A stretch of 60,249 bases of DNA from Deltaproteobacteria bacterium (GCA_016219005.1 JACRCN010000095.1:1-60249), one strand, 5' to 3'; shown: positions 24,680-36,240, counted from the first letter of the stretch. A program made the numbers and translations. Notes: generated by a model not told the origin, from the letters alone.

Positions 24680-25732
24680 TTACTCCTTCTCCGCTGCTTC
24701 CGCTGAGGCTTCAAGCGGTTTGTCCACCGGCAGTCCGGCTTCGACCATCTTTTCACGGAACTCTTCTTCATACTCCTCGTAGGTATGGACCTTCACCGGG
24801 TAGTTCCAGGGGTTGACGTGCCGATAGGAGCGGGTGCTGGCGAGCATGTTGCGGGTGGGGCTCAGGAACACGCCCGCCAGGTGCATCAGCTTGCTGTAGG
24901 GGAAATAGGCGAGCAGCACGCTGACAAAGAAAAGGTGGATATAGAATATCGCTCCGATGCCCGCCGGGACGGTGGGGTGAAAGGTCACCAGTCCCATGGT
25001 CAGCTGTTTGGCCGCGTTGATGTCGATCTTGGTGACGTAGCGCATCATGATGCCAGTAAAGGCGATCCCGAAGATCAGCAGAAGCGGGAAGAAATCCGAG
25101 GCGAGCGAAATGTAGCGCACCGAAGGGATGACGATCCGGCGCAGCGCCAGGTAGACGACGGCAGCCAGCAGGACGATCCCGGAGAGGTACACCGCCGGCA
25201 GGCCGAACTGGAACTGGGGATAGATGATCTCCAGGCGGAAGAAGCTGTCGACATTTTCAAGCAGCTGCACGCACCAGGGCACGGGCTCGGTGAAGAAGCG
25301 CGTGTGGCGGAGGATCACCGTGAGAAACGCGTAGTGGAACGCCAGCGCGCCCACCCACAGGAAGATCTCAAGTTGGTAGGACAGCTTGCCCCCGCTCAGC
25401 TTCATGCGGGTGTTGCGGAAGAGCGAGCGAAAAGTCAGGATCTCGAGCGCCATGCGCACCCAGAGATCGAACCGGCTGTCCGGGCAGTCGAACCTGGCAT
25501 GCCGGATCCACGGGAAGGATTTGGCCTGCCCGCCCGTAGTGGGGATGGCAAACGGCACGGCCGAACGCGACCATCCCAGGACCCTGCGAACGAAGCCGGT
25601 GGCAAAGACCAGGACCGCCAGGTAGGGGATGATCACTCCGAAGACCCACTGCAGGCCGATGGATACCCCTGCCCAGGCAATCAGGAACAGACCGAAAACG
25701 GCGATGAAGGAGACCATGTACTTTTTGTTCAT
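24680..25732 (-). CDS. dsrM: DsrM, NarI-like cytochrome b subunit
   Basis: 350 aa, about six transmembrane segments, related to NarI/HdrE diheme cytochromes b. Candidate heme His ligands sit in helices such as ALAFHYAFLTVILRHTRFF and FYIHLFFVSVLLAYFPYSKLMH. It passes quinol electrons to DsrK. The long cytoplasmic C-terminal tail is acidic (EEYEEEFREKM onward). It is the first dsr gene proper, 82 nt after the RsbRD_N gene. Confidence 0.95.
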   Translation of the reverse strand: MNKKYMVSFIAVFGLFLIAWAGVSIGLQWVFGVIIPYLAVLVFATGFVRRVLGWSRSAVPFAIPTTGGQAKSFPWIRHARFDCPDSRFDLWVRMALEILTFRSLFRNTRMKLSGGKLSYQLEIFLWVGALAFHYAFLTVILRHTRFFTEPVPWCVQLLENVDSFFRLEIIYPQFQFGLPAVYLSGIVLLAAVVYLALRRIVIPSVRYISLASDFFPLLLIFGIAFTGIMMRYVTKIDINAAKQLTMGLVTFHPTVPAGIGAIFYIHLFFVSVLLAYFPYSKLMHLAGVFLSPTRNMLASTRSYRHVNPWNYPVKVHTYEEYEEEFREKMVEAGLPVDKPLEASAEAAEKE

Positions 25733-25814
25733 CGATCAACACCTCGCGAAAATCTGCGCCTCGCCGGCAGGGGGCCGTCCTGAAGCGCGGTGGAATGTAG
25801 TTGACCTTGATCGC

Positions 25815-26348
25815 TCAATCCTGCGGCTCTTCCCCCGCGGGCTCTGCGACCAGCCCGGCCCGCTTGAACGCCCGAAAGGTGCGGTTGCGCATTTCGTTTG
25901 CTTTGAGTTCGAACACCTGCTCCCGGCAGCCCACGTAGATCTCAAACGCCGCGAGGCAGACCCGGTCGATGCGCGCCGCGAACTCGAAAAACTGCCGGGC
26001 CATTCCGGGGTCCTGAAGTTGCTTGTCAAACATGTCGCGCAGGACCTGTTTCAATGCGAAGATGAACGCGGTGGCCTGGGCCGGGGATAGACTCTGAACG
26101 GCCCGGATCCGCATGATGGGATCCAGACTGGCGGCGATCGCCTCGCCGTTCATGTCCCCCATCAGCTGGTCCAGCAGGGTCTCGATCCCTTTGCGGGTGC
26201 TGCTTCCCACGGGGTTGGCAAATTGATCTTGCTGGCTCTTGAGGAAGGCGGCCGTGTCGGGGGCGTAGGCGTGAACGGTGGAATCAAACCATTTGGCAAT
26301 GATTGCGGATCGCTTCTTATGAATGAGACTGACCAAGGCCTCTGCCAT
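25815..26348 (-). CDS. RsbRD N-terminal-domain protein preceding dsrMKJOP
   Basis: 177 aa, all-helical. It matches the stand-alone RsbRD N-terminal domain family: HKKRSAIIAKWFDSTVHAY at the start and NPVGSSTRKGIETLLDQLM in the middle, the globin-like sensory module of stressosome RsbR proteins. No STAS domain follows. Such genes commonly precede dsrM in sulfate reducers; their role is unknown, perhaps sensing or assembly. It is probably transcribed with the operon from the sigma70 promoter at 26426-26454. Confidence 0.85.
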   Translation of the reverse strand: MAEALVSLIHKKRSAIIAKWFDSTVHAYAPDTAAFLKSQQDQFANPVGSSTRKGIETLLDQLMGDMNGEAIAASLDPIMRIRAVQSLSPAQATAFIFALKQVLRDMFDKQLQDPGMARQFFEFAARIDRVCLAAFEIYVGCREQVFELKANEMRNRTFRAFKRAGLVAEPAGEEPQD

Positions 26349-26425
26349 AGGGCTGACGCTATCCTGTTCCTCGCAAAAAGAGTGAAACCGAGAGAGATTA
26401 TCGATAAAAAATCAGGGGAAATTTT

Positions 26426-26454
26426 TTATTAAACGAGTTGCCGGTCCGTGTCAA
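26426..26454 (-). promoter_or_regulatory. Sigma70 promoter of the RsbRD_N-dsrMKJOP operon
   Basis: On the minus strand: TTGACA (26454-26449), exactly 17 nt, TAATAA (26431-26426). This is nearly consensus and suits a highly expressed respiratory operon. The 5' leader is about 70 nt. Confidence 0.75.
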
Positions 26455-26495
26455 GCACAAATGGGGCTGCAATCACCGCTATCGGCCAAAGCCGA

Positions 26496-26523
26496 TTGAC
26501 TGGCGGGCGAATCTATATAGAAT
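26496..26523 (+). promoter_or_regulatory. Sigma70 promoter of the zinc-ribbon gene
   Basis: TTGACT (26496-26501), 16 nt, TAGAAT (26518-26523), about 30 nt before the GTG at 26553; divergent from the dsr promoter. Confidence 0.6.
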
Positions 26524-26552
26524 GGTACCGGCATGTAACGAAAGGGTGCAGC

Positions 26553-26885
26553 GTGATCAACCTTGACGCCTTTTTTTTCGTCATCGCCGGCATCTCGCCC
26601 AAGGTCAAGGTCCTGGATGAGAAGCCCCGGCGCTGCCCGGTCTGCGGCCTGCACCAGGCCTATTACAAGCGCGTGGACCATTACCTGAGCGTCTTTTTCA
26701 TCCCCATCCTCAAGGTCAAGACCGGAGAACCCGTCATCATCTGCGCCCGCTGCGAGCGGACTGTCTCCGAATCCGGGTCCGCACCGGCCGCACCGGTTCA
26801 GGGCGAGGCCAGGGGATGCCGCTTCTGCAGCAAGGACCTGCCATCCGATTACACGTTTTGCCCGCACTGCGGCAGGAGGCTTTAG
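26553..26885 (+). CDS. Double zinc-ribbon protein
   Basis: 110 aa from a GTG at 26553, chosen because AAAGGG precedes it and the promoter lies in the preceding bases; the frame is open further upstream. An N-terminal ribbon CPVCG...CARC brackets the hydrophobic stretch LSVFFIPILKVK. A second ribbon, CRFCSK...CPHCG, ends the protein. Similar small proteins are annotated only as zinc-ribbon domain proteins. Function unknown. Confidence 0.75.
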   Translation: MINLDAFFFVIAGISPKVKVLDEKPRRCPVCGLHQAYYKRVDHYLSVFFIPILKVKTGEPVIICARCERTVSESGSAPAAPVQGEARGCRFCSKDLPSDYTFCPHCGRRL

Positions 26886-26977
26886 CCGGCTTTTGATAAA
26901 TGCCCGTCTGCACAGCCGGCGGCAATTGAAAAAGCGTTGACCCGTTGCCGGTCAGTCCGGTTAAGAAAGGCGGCCTC

Positions 26978-27502
26978 TTGCAAATTGGCAAATCCAGCTC
27001 TCCTCTAAAACCGATCCGCCCGGAGCGCCACGTGGTCCTCGTGGCGCCCGAAATCCACTGGAATACGGGTAACATCGGCCGCACCTGCCTGGCTGCCAAT
27101 GCCTGCTTGCATCTGATCAAGCCGCTGGGATTTTCCCTGGAGAGCAAAGAGGTGAAGCGGGCCGGGCTGGACTATTGGGAGCAGGTGAGCCCGAGAGTGT
27201 GGGAGAGCTTCGACGCACTGGCCGAGGACATGACGCCAGCGGAAGCCGAGGTGGCGATGTTCACCAAGACCGGGGCGCTGCCTTTCTGGTCCATGCCGTC
27301 TTTGCCACGCATGTTTCTGGTCTTCGGTTCTGAAACCAGAGGACTGCCCCGGGCCCTTGTCTCGCGCTACGCCGCATCCACTTACCACATCCCCATCACG
27401 GACCGCACGCGCTCCTTGAATCTTTCCACTGCGGCCGGAATCGCCCTTTACGAGAGCCTGCGCCACAACCCGCCTCCGCATGCCTGGGGGACAGCTTTAT
27501 AA
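26978..27502 (+). CDS. trmL: tRNA (cytidine/uridine-34-2'-O)-methyltransferase TrmL
   Basis: About 174 aa from a TTG at 26978 with AAAGG upstream; E. coli TrmL has 157 aa and the core here begins at HVVLVAPEIHWNTGNIGR. SPOUT-fold motifs are present: NTGNIGRTCLA, FGSETRGLP and the knotted SAM-binding loop RSLNLSTAAGIALYE. It methylates the ribose at the wobble base of certain leucine tRNAs. The start is uncertain because of the non-ATG codon. A terminator follows the stop. Confidence 0.9.
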   Translation: MQIGKSSSPLKPIRPERHVVLVAPEIHWNTGNIGRTCLAANACLHLIKPLGFSLESKEVKRAGLDYWEQVSPRVWESFDALAEDMTPAEAEVAMFTKTGALPFWSMPSLPRMFLVFGSETRGLPRALVSRYAASTYHIPITDRTRSLNLSTAAGIALYESLRHNPPPHAWGTAL

Positions 27503-27533
27503 AAGCCCTATTTCTGCGAATATGGGCTTTTTT
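27501..27533 (+). terminator. Terminator after trmL
   Basis: AAAAGCCC (27501-27508) pairs with GGGCTTTT (27524-27531) and runs into TT; it overlaps the trmL stop codon. Confidence 0.75.
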
Positions 27534-27615
27534 CATTGCCGTCCATTTTTCTTTCAAGACAAGGAGGTCAAAGGTGAAGGAACAGTACTTCGATCGTCCT
27601 TTTTCGTTCGGCGGC

Positions 27616-28647
27616 TCAGGGATTTGCCGGATTAAGGCTCCCGGTCGCCTGAAAGGCGTGATTGATCATCAGGGCGGCGCTGTTGGGAACCGGATGTTTC
27701 CAATATTTGACGATCCGTTCGGCGATCTTGAGGATGTTGAGGGCGGCCATGCTCTCGCGGAAGTTGGGGAGGAAGGGTCTGCGGACCACGAGCGCACGGC
27801 GCACGGAAGGATCGTGAAACACGAACCCGAAAAAGTCTGGCTCGATCGCCAGCACCTCGGTCATGCTTTCACGGATGTTGAGCGCCACACGGGATTCCTC
27901 CGGTCCCAACCCCATATTGAACACCACGCGCGGCCGGACACCGGCGATGGCATCGGCGAGCGCCTGCCCGGCATTCACGTTCTGCTGCACCATCCGGGAT
28001 TTCAACGCATTCAGTGACGCAGGCTGGCGATCCAAGGGCTCTTTCAAAAGCCCCTTGAGCAAGGGGCGCAACGGCCTGAAGCCGTTGATGGAAAGCCGCC
28101 GATCGATGCGCCGCAGCAGGTGGTTTTTCAAGAATACCTGCATGCCCATTACGGACGGCAGGTCGGGGGTGGTCACCATGATGCCCGTTGGAGCGCAGGC
28201 AAAAAAATCCAGAGTGTTGAAGGTCGCCCCGGCGCCGAGATCAAGCAGGATATAGTCGGCCGGCAGGGCCTGAATGTATCGAACCAATTTTTGTTTCTGA
28301 GCGCTGCCCAGGTTGGCGAGGAAAGGCGTCCGGCCGTCCCCCGGCAGGAAACGCAGGTTGGGTACTCCTGCATCGATTAGCAGACCCTCCAGCGTCGGCG
28401 CAGCATTGTGGATAAAGTCGCCGATCCCGGGATAACGATTCGCCAGCCCCAGGAAGGTGTGCAGGTTGGACCCTCCCAGGTCCAGGTCAACCGCTATGGT
28501 GCGGTGGCCCATGCCGGCCAGGGCCATGGCGAGGTTCGCCGTGAGAAAGGATTTGCCGACACCACCTTTGCCGGATGCGACGGGGATGATAACGGGATGC
28601 GGCCGTACTGCGGTCGAAAGACCGGATTTCGCAACGTTTCGAGCCAT
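27616..28647 (-). CDS. MinD/ParA-family P-loop ATPase
   Basis: 343 aa. Deviant Walker A ASGKGGVGKSFLTANLA (about 24-40), switch region AVDLDLGGSNLHTFLGL and a later LLDLGAGATFNTLDFF. The C-terminal third (from about 185) is longer than in plain MinD and resembles the FlhG-like MinD/ParA ATPases common in Desulfobacterota. The gene is isolated: convergent with trmL and divergent from clpB, without min, fli or par partners in view. A role in positioning a cellular structure is possible but not shown. Confidence 0.85.
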   Translation of the reverse strand: MARNVAKSGLSTAVRPHPVIIPVASGKGGVGKSFLTANLAMALAGMGHRTIAVDLDLGGSNLHTFLGLANRYPGIGDFIHNAAPTLEGLLIDAGVPNLRFLPGDGRTPFLANLGSAQKQKLVRYIQALPADYILLDLGAGATFNTLDFFACAPTGIMVTTPDLPSVMGMQVFLKNHLLRRIDRRLSINGFRPLRPLLKGLLKEPLDRQPASLNALKSRMVQQNVNAGQALADAIAGVRPRVVFNMGLGPEESRVALNIRESMTEVLAIEPDFFGFVFHDPSVRRALVVRRPFLPNFRESMAALNILKIAERIVKYWKHPVPNSAALMINHAFQATGSLNPANP

Positions 28648-28676
28648 TCGATCACCATTCGATTATCTTCAGCTGT

Positions 28677-28704
28677 TTGACATGAGGGAGAGGGTGATTA
28701 TTTT
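28677..28704 (+). promoter_or_regulatory. clpB: Possible promoter of clpB
   Basis: TTGACA (28677-28682), 16 nt, TATTTT (28699-28704). No CIRCE element and no sigma32-type hexamers were seen. Confidence 0.45.
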
Positions 28705-28758
28705 CCATGCAAATTTTGGACCAACAAAGTTAGATATCCGAACCCTTGGGGAGGCGAG

Positions 28759-31347
<2,589 letters not shown>

Positions 31348-31365
31348 GCCCACCGCAGGAACGGC

Positions 31366-31399
31366 AAGCCCCGGCCGGGTTACCGGCCGGGGCTTTTTG
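31366..31399 (+). terminator. Terminator of clpB
   Basis: AAGCCCCGGCCGG (31366-31378), 4-nt loop, CCGGCCGGGGCTT (31383-31395), then T residues. Confidence 0.9.
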
Positions 31400-31497
31400 G
31401 ATTATCCGTGGGGTGCGGTTTTTGCCTCTATAGCCCTTGTAATCCGTGCCGTCAGCAAGTATGATCGACCCTTCCGATCCCGAGGGACCCGTTGGTC

Positions 31498-32532
31498 ATG
31501 AAAGTTACCACGGCTGAAAAAATCAGCGAATTTTTCAAGCAGTTTTCAGGCGCCGACCGGGTGCTGGTCGTTATATCGGCGGACCCGGATGCCGTCGCCA
31601 GCGCCATGGCGGTGGGCCGCCTGCTGTGGCGCAAGGTCGACAGCGTGACGATCTCCTGTGTCAACGAGGTCGACCGGCCCGACAACCTGGCCATGATCCG
31701 GATGCTGAAGGTCGCGCTCGTCCCCTTCGCGCAGCTTGAGCTCAACACCTTCACGAAGACGGTCATCGTCGACTCCCAGCCGTCTCACCACAAGCTCATG
31801 GCCCGCTTAAGCCCGCAGGTCGTGATCGATCACCATCCGGATACCGGATGCAGGGCGCCGTTCACCGACATCCGCCCGGCCTACGGTGCGACCGCCACCA
31901 TTCTGACCGAATATCTGCACGCCGCGCGTATCATTCCCTCCCGGAACCTGGCAACCGCCCTTTACCACGCCATCAAGACCGATACCGATGATTTCAAACG
32001 CCAGACCCTGATCGAGGACGTGCGCGCCTTTCAATATCTGTTCCGGCGGGCCAACATCCCCATGGCGCGACGCATCGGCCAGGCCGAGCTGCGGCTCGAA
32101 TATCTGAAGTACTTCAAGACCGCCCTGCTGCACATGCGTCTGCGCAAGGGCCGGGTGTTCGCGCACCTGGGACCGGTGGTCAACCCCGACGTCTGCGTCA
32201 TCATCGCGGATTTTTTCATGCGCATCCACACCGTCAGATGGAGCATCGTCTCCGGCACCTGCGATAGCAAACTGGTGGTCATTTTCCGCAACGACGGCTC
32301 CCGCAAGAACGCGGGCCGGGTGGCCAAGGAAAGCCTGGGCTGTTTCGGCTCCGCCGGCGGCCACAAGGCCATGGCCCGTGCGGAAATCAACCTGGCCGAA
32401 TTCAAGGAGCCCCCCATCGACTTCAAAGACGACCGCAAGGTCGCCGCCTGGATCGTCATCCGCACGGAGAAGAGGGCGGGGCGCAAAGCGCCCACCGCCA
32501 AGCCCAATTTCGAGATCACGCCCAATGCATGA
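31498..32532 (+). CDS. DHH/DHHA1 family phosphoesterase
   Basis: 344 aa from the ATG at 31498. DHH-domain motifs: SADPDAVASAM (metal site; the usual form is DPDAIGS), VDSQP and the name-giving IDHHPD. The DHHA1 part ends with the substrate loop GSAGGHKAMARAEI. The family includes oligoribonuclease/NrnA-type enzymes and cyclic-dinucleotide or pAp phosphatases; this member cannot be assigned more narrowly. It overlaps the following metallo-hydrolase gene by 8 nt, so both are co-translated. Confidence 0.88.
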   Translation: MKVTTAEKISEFFKQFSGADRVLVVISADPDAVASAMAVGRLLWRKVDSVTISCVNEVDRPDNLAMIRMLKVALVPFAQLELNTFTKTVIVDSQPSHHKLMARLSPQVVIDHHPDTGCRAPFTDIRPAYGATATILTEYLHAARIIPSRNLATALYHAIKTDTDDFKRQTLIEDVRAFQYLFRRANIPMARRIGQAELRLEYLKYFKTALLHMRLRKGRVFAHLGPVVNPDVCVIIADFFMRIHTVRWSIVSGTCDSKLVVIFRNDGSRKNAGRVAKESLGCFGSAGGHKAMARAEINLAEFKEPPIDFKDDRKVAAWIVIRTEKRAGRKAPTAKPNFEITPNA

Positions 32533-33313
32533 GCCTTTGCCCGACATCCGGTTGACCATTCTCGGCTCCGGGACTTGTGTGCCCTCTCTGGAGCGCAGCT
32601 CCTGCTCCGTACTGGTCGAGTCCGACGGCGGCAAATGGCTCATCGACTGCGGACCCGGGACCCTCCGGCGGATGCTGGAGGCCGGCACGACCCTGCACGA
32701 GATCTCGCACCTGTTCCTCAGCCACCTGCACCCCGACCACACGGCCGATTTCGTACCGCTGCTTTTCGCCACCAAGTACCCGGACGGCATCGGCCGCACG
32801 GGCCCGCTCACCGTGGTGGCCGGTCAAGGGTTCGCCGATTTCATGGAGCGCCTCAAGAACGTGTACGGCAATTGGATCGACATCGGCAGCGACAATCTGA
32901 AGATCGCCGAGATGGATACCCGCGGGCCGGATCGCCGGGAATTCGAGGGGGTGCGGGTGGATTCGGCCCCGATGGAGCACAGCCCGCAGAGCGTGGCATT
33001 CCGGCTGACCGGGCCGGGCGGCCGGTCCGTGGTTTACTCGGGGGACACCGACTATAGCGAGCAACTGGTCGCTCTCGCGGCCGGGGCCGATCTGTTGATC
33101 TGCGAAGCATCTTTCCCCGAAGGGCACAAGGTTGCCGGCCATCTGACCCCCGCGCTGGCCGGCGAGATCGCCGCCCGCGCCGGCGTGCGTCGGCTGGTGC
33201 TCACCCACTTCTACCCGGTGTGCGCGCGGACCGACATCGCGGCACAGTGCCGCCGCACCTACGCGGGCCCGCTCGTCCTCGCGCAGGACCTGATGCGCAT
33301 CGACATCGGCTGA
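32525..33313 (+). CDS. Metallo-beta-lactamase-fold hydrolase (RNase Z-like)
   Basis: 262 aa from the ATG at 32525. Metal ligands are in SHLHPDHTADF (HxHxDH), MEHSP, SGDTDYSE and a final THFYP. N-terminal LTILGSGTCVPS is typical of the RNase Z/ElaC-like branch, but without the exosite arm needed for tRNA processing. The substrate is unknown; the overlap with the DHH phosphoesterase suggests nucleotide or phosphodiester metabolism. Confidence 0.85.
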   Translation: MHEPLPDIRLTILGSGTCVPSLERSSCSVLVESDGGKWLIDCGPGTLRRMLEAGTTLHEISHLFLSHLHPDHTADFVPLLFATKYPDGIGRTGPLTVVAGQGFADFMERLKNVYGNWIDIGSDNLKIAEMDTRGPDRREFEGVRVDSAPMEHSPQSVAFRLTGPGGRSVVYSGDTDYSEQLVALAAGADLLICEASFPEGHKVAGHLTPALAGEIAARAGVRRLVLTHFYPVCARTDIAAQCRRTYAGPLVLAQDLMRIDIG

Positions 33314-33424
33314 TTTGACAAACGGGGCATTTTCAGGCAAACCGGCCCACTCGCTGCCGGCCTGGAGCCCGATGAAAGTCAAGAGCTCCGCGATCTTTGC
33401 GAATTTGCGGTGAGACTAAACGAA

Positions 33425-34087
33425 ATGAGATATTATCCTGTTCAATTGGATATCCAGGGCCGCAACTGCCTGGTGGTCGGCGGCGGCGCTGTCGGCACCC
33501 GCAAGGCGGAAAGGCTGCTTTCCTGTGGGGCGCAGGTGACGGTGGTGAGCCGCGGTGCCACCGATACCTTGCGCGGCCTGGCCGCGCAAGGGGCGGTCAC
33601 CCTCACGCTGCGGGACTATGCCTCGGAGGATCTGGCGCAAATGTTTCTGGTCGTCGGGGCAACGGACGATGAGGCGCTCAACCGCCGGATCAGCGCCGAC
33701 GCCGAGCGGCGGCAGATCCTCTGCAACATTGCGGACCGGCCCGAGATGTGCAACTTCATCCTGCCGTCGATCCTGCAGCGCGGCGATCTGACCATCACCG
33801 TCTCCACCTCGGGCAAAAGCCCGGCCTTCGCAAAGAAGCTGCGCCGCACGCTTGCGGCCCAGTACGGTCAGGAGTACGCCGCCTTCCTCGACCTGATGGG
33901 TGCGATCCGGCAGCGACTGCTGGCCCAGGCGCATGCCCCCGAGGCGCACAAACCCCTGTTCGAGGCGCTGATCGACAGCGACCTTCCGGCGCTGATCCGC
34001 GCGAACCAGCGCGATGCGATCAACGTCCTGCTTGAAAAGGTCCTCGGCAAAGGGTATCGCGTGGAAGAACTCCTCAAAGCGGATTAA
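33425..34087 (+). CDS. Precorrin-2 dehydrogenase / sirohydrochlorin ferrochelatase (Met8/CysG-N type)
   Basis: 220 aa beginning MRYYPVQLDI; a GTG 15 nt upstream is an alternative. The Rossmann NAD site is VVGGGAVGTRKAERLL. Further conserved blocks are NIADRPEMCNFILPSI and TVSTSGKSPAFAKKLRR, followed by the helical C-terminal domain of CysG-N/Met8. The enzyme oxidises precorrin-2 to sirohydrochlorin and may insert iron to give siroheme, the cofactor of dissimilatory sulfite reductase. It is the first of three tetrapyrrole/cytochrome genes on one strand. Confidence 0.93.
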   Translation: MRYYPVQLDIQGRNCLVVGGGAVGTRKAERLLSCGAQVTVVSRGATDTLRGLAAQGAVTLTLRDYASEDLAQMFLVVGATDDEALNRRISADAERRQILCNIADRPEMCNFILPSILQRGDLTITVSTSGKSPAFAKKLRRTLAAQYGQEYAAFLDLMGAIRQRLLAQAHAPEAHKPLFEALIDSDLPALIRANQRDAINVLLEKVLGKGYRVEELLKAD

Positions 34088-34110
34088 CCCCAACATCATC
34101 CGTGAAGCCC

Positions 34111-34932
34111 ATGGACGCATCCGCCCTTGTCATCAGCATCGTGTTGTACATGCTCAGCGCCGCCGGTTACCTGGCGTATCTGCTGCTTCAAAAGAACGCC
34201 CTGCAGCGCGCCGGCTTTTTTCTGTTGCTGGCCGGATGGGTCTGCCACACCGTCTCCATCCTGCTTGAGGTGGCGCGGCAGGGCCACATCCCGGTCAGCA
34301 ACCTGCACGAGACGCTGTCGTTTGCCGGATGGGCGATCGCGGGCGTCTTCATCGTCCTGCACTATCGCTATGGCCTGAAAATCCTGGGCGTGGTGGCTGC
34401 CCCCTTCGTGGCCCTGATCATGGTGATCGTCTCCCTGCTCCCGGACGAGCCGGCCCAGACCACCGCCATCTTCAAGAGCTTCTGGCTGGTGTCCCACGTG
34501 ACGGTCATCTTCATCGGCGAGGCGGCCTTCGCCCTGGCCTGCGGCGCCGGCATTCTGTATCTCACGCAAGAAAATGCCATCAAGACGAAGCGGCGCCGCT
34601 TTTTTTTCAAGCGCCTGCCCTCTCTGGACCTCCTGGACTCGACCGGGTACGCCTGCATCGTCGTGGGCTTCACGATGCTGACGCTCGGGCTCATCACCGG
34701 GCTCGTTTTTGCCAAATCCGTCTGGGGTCGGTTCTGGAGCTGGGACCCCAAGGAGGTGTGGTCCGGCATCTCCTGGCTGTTCTACGCCGCGCTGCTGCAC
34801 GAGCGCCTGACGGTCGGCTGGCGCGGCCGGCGTTCGGCCATCATGGCGATCGTCGGCTTCGGGGTGCTGGTATTCACGTTCCTGGGCGTGAACTTCCTCA
34901 TGGAAGGGCATCACGCCGTCTTCACTAAATAG
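34111..34932 (+). CDS. CcsA/HemX-type cytochrome c assembly membrane protein
   Basis: 273 aa from the ATG at 34111 (an in-frame GTG lies 9 nt upstream). About eight transmembrane helices and the tryptophan-rich heme-handling motif WGRFWSWDPKEVWS (about 212-225) with nearby His residues. CcsA proteins move heme across the membrane for cytochrome c maturation, while HemX is a shorter relative found beside hemA; size and position here favour the HemX/CcsA group. It directly precedes hemA. Confidence 0.9.
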   Translation: MDASALVISIVLYMLSAAGYLAYLLLQKNALQRAGFFLLLAGWVCHTVSILLEVARQGHIPVSNLHETLSFAGWAIAGVFIVLHYRYGLKILGVVAAPFVALIMVIVSLLPDEPAQTTAIFKSFWLVSHVTVIFIGEAAFALACGAGILYLTQENAIKTKRRRFFFKRLPSLDLLDSTGYACIVVGFTMLTLGLITGLVFAKSVWGRFWSWDPKEVWSGISWLFYAALLHERLTVGWRGRRSAIMAIVGFGVLVFTFLGVNFLMEGHHAVFTK

Positions 34933-34943
34933 CTGTGATGATC

Positions 34944-36209
34944 ATGCGCGAGATCGTCTTAATCGGAATCAACCACAAAACAGCCCCGGTGGAGCTGCGG
35001 GAGTGCATTGCCTTTTCAGAGGATGAGGCGGTGACAGCCACCGCGGCCCTGCGCGGCCGGCCCCACATCCACGAATCCCTGCTCTACTCCACCTGCAACC
35101 GGGTGGAGCTGCTTCTGGTTACGGACGATAAGCCCGCGGCCGTCGCCGACGCCAAGGCCTTCATTGCCGATTTCAATAAAATCCCCGTCGCGCAGTTCGA
35201 AAGCGCCCTGTACATCCACGCCAACGACGACGCCGTACGCCACCTGTTCCGGGTGGCCGCAAGCCTGGACTCGATGATCGTGGGCGAGCCTCAGATCCTG
35301 GGCCAGATCAAGGAGGCCTATCGCCGCGCGGCCGAGGCGAAGACCGCCGGGGTCATTCTCAACCGCCTGCTGCACCGCGCCTTCTTCATCGCCAAGCGCA
35401 TCCGCACCGAAACCGGCATCGGCGACCGCGCGGTGTCGATCAGCTATGCCGCGGTGGAGCTCACCCGCAAGATCTTCGGGTCCCTGGACGGCAAGCGGGT
35501 GCTGTTGATCGGCGCCGGGGAAATGGCCGAGCTGGCCGTGGAGCACCTGCTGCGCCACCCGGTCGCCGAAACGTTCGTGGCCAACCGCACCTTTGAAACC
35601 GGCCTCGCGCTCGCCCGCCGCTTCAACGGCCAGGCCATCCGCTTCGAGGAGATCCCCGAGCACATCAAGCGGGTCGACATCATCATCAGCTCCACCGGCG
35701 CGCCCGGCTTCGTCATCACCCGGGAGGACGTCAAGAGCATCATCCGCGCCCGCAGGAACCGGCCGATCTTTTTCATTGACATCGCCGTGCCGCGCGACAT
35801 CGATCCCGAGATCAACCGGCTGGACAACGCCTATGTCTACGACATCGACGACCTGAAGGGGGCCATTGAGGAGAACATCGAGGACCGCCAGAAGGAGGCC
35901 ATCAAGGGCGAACGCATCGTCGACGAGGCCACCGTCCGTTTCCGGGAATGGCACGACAGCCTCGATGTGGTGCCCACCATCGTCGGCCTGCGCAAAAAGC
36001 TGGAGACCATCGCCGAGGCCGAGATCAAACGGACGGTGCACGGCAACGGCATGTCCCCGGAGGACGCTCAGGCGCTTACCCGCATGATGGCGGCTTTCAT
36101 CAACAAAATGCTGCACGACCCCACCGTGTTTTTAAAGCGGGAGGGCATGCACGGCGACAAGGCGTTGTATATCGATACGGTCAGAAAACTGTTTAAACTC
36201 GACGAATGA
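34944..36209 (+). CDS. hemA: Glutamyl-tRNA reductase
   Basis: 421 aa from the ATG at 34944 (MREIVLIGINHKTAPVELRE); ATG/GTG codons 6-9 nt upstream are equally in frame. Catalytic Cys in YSTCNRVELL, GEPQILGQIKEAY, then the NADPH domain GAGEMAELAVEHL and a C-terminal dimerisation helix. It makes glutamate-1-semialdehyde from Glu-tRNA, the first step to siroheme and heme. It starts about 11 nt after the CcsA-like gene. Confidence 0.97.
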   Translation: MREIVLIGINHKTAPVELRECIAFSEDEAVTATAALRGRPHIHESLLYSTCNRVELLLVTDDKPAAVADAKAFIADFNKIPVAQFESALYIHANDDAVRHLFRVAASLDSMIVGEPQILGQIKEAYRRAAEAKTAGVILNRLLHRAFFIAKRIRTETGIGDRAVSISYAAVELTRKIFGSLDGKRVLLIGAGEMAELAVEHLLRHPVAETFVANRTFETGLALARRFNGQAIRFEEIPEHIKRVDIIISSTGAPGFVITREDVKSIIRARRNRPIFFIDIAVPRDIDPEINRLDNAYVYDIDDLKGAIEENIEDRQKEAIKGERIVDEATVRFREWHDSLDVVPTIVGLRKKLETIAEAEIKRTVHGNGMSPEDAQALTRMMAAFINKMLHDPTVFLKREGMHGDKALYIDTVRKLFKLDE

Positions 36210-36240
36210 GCGGCACATGAGCCGACCTGGAACTGGCGGA

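Noticed and set aside
28648-28758. Heat-shock control element for clpB (CIRCE or sigma32 promoter)
   Set aside because: Neither the CIRCE inverted repeat nor sigma32 hexamers are present.
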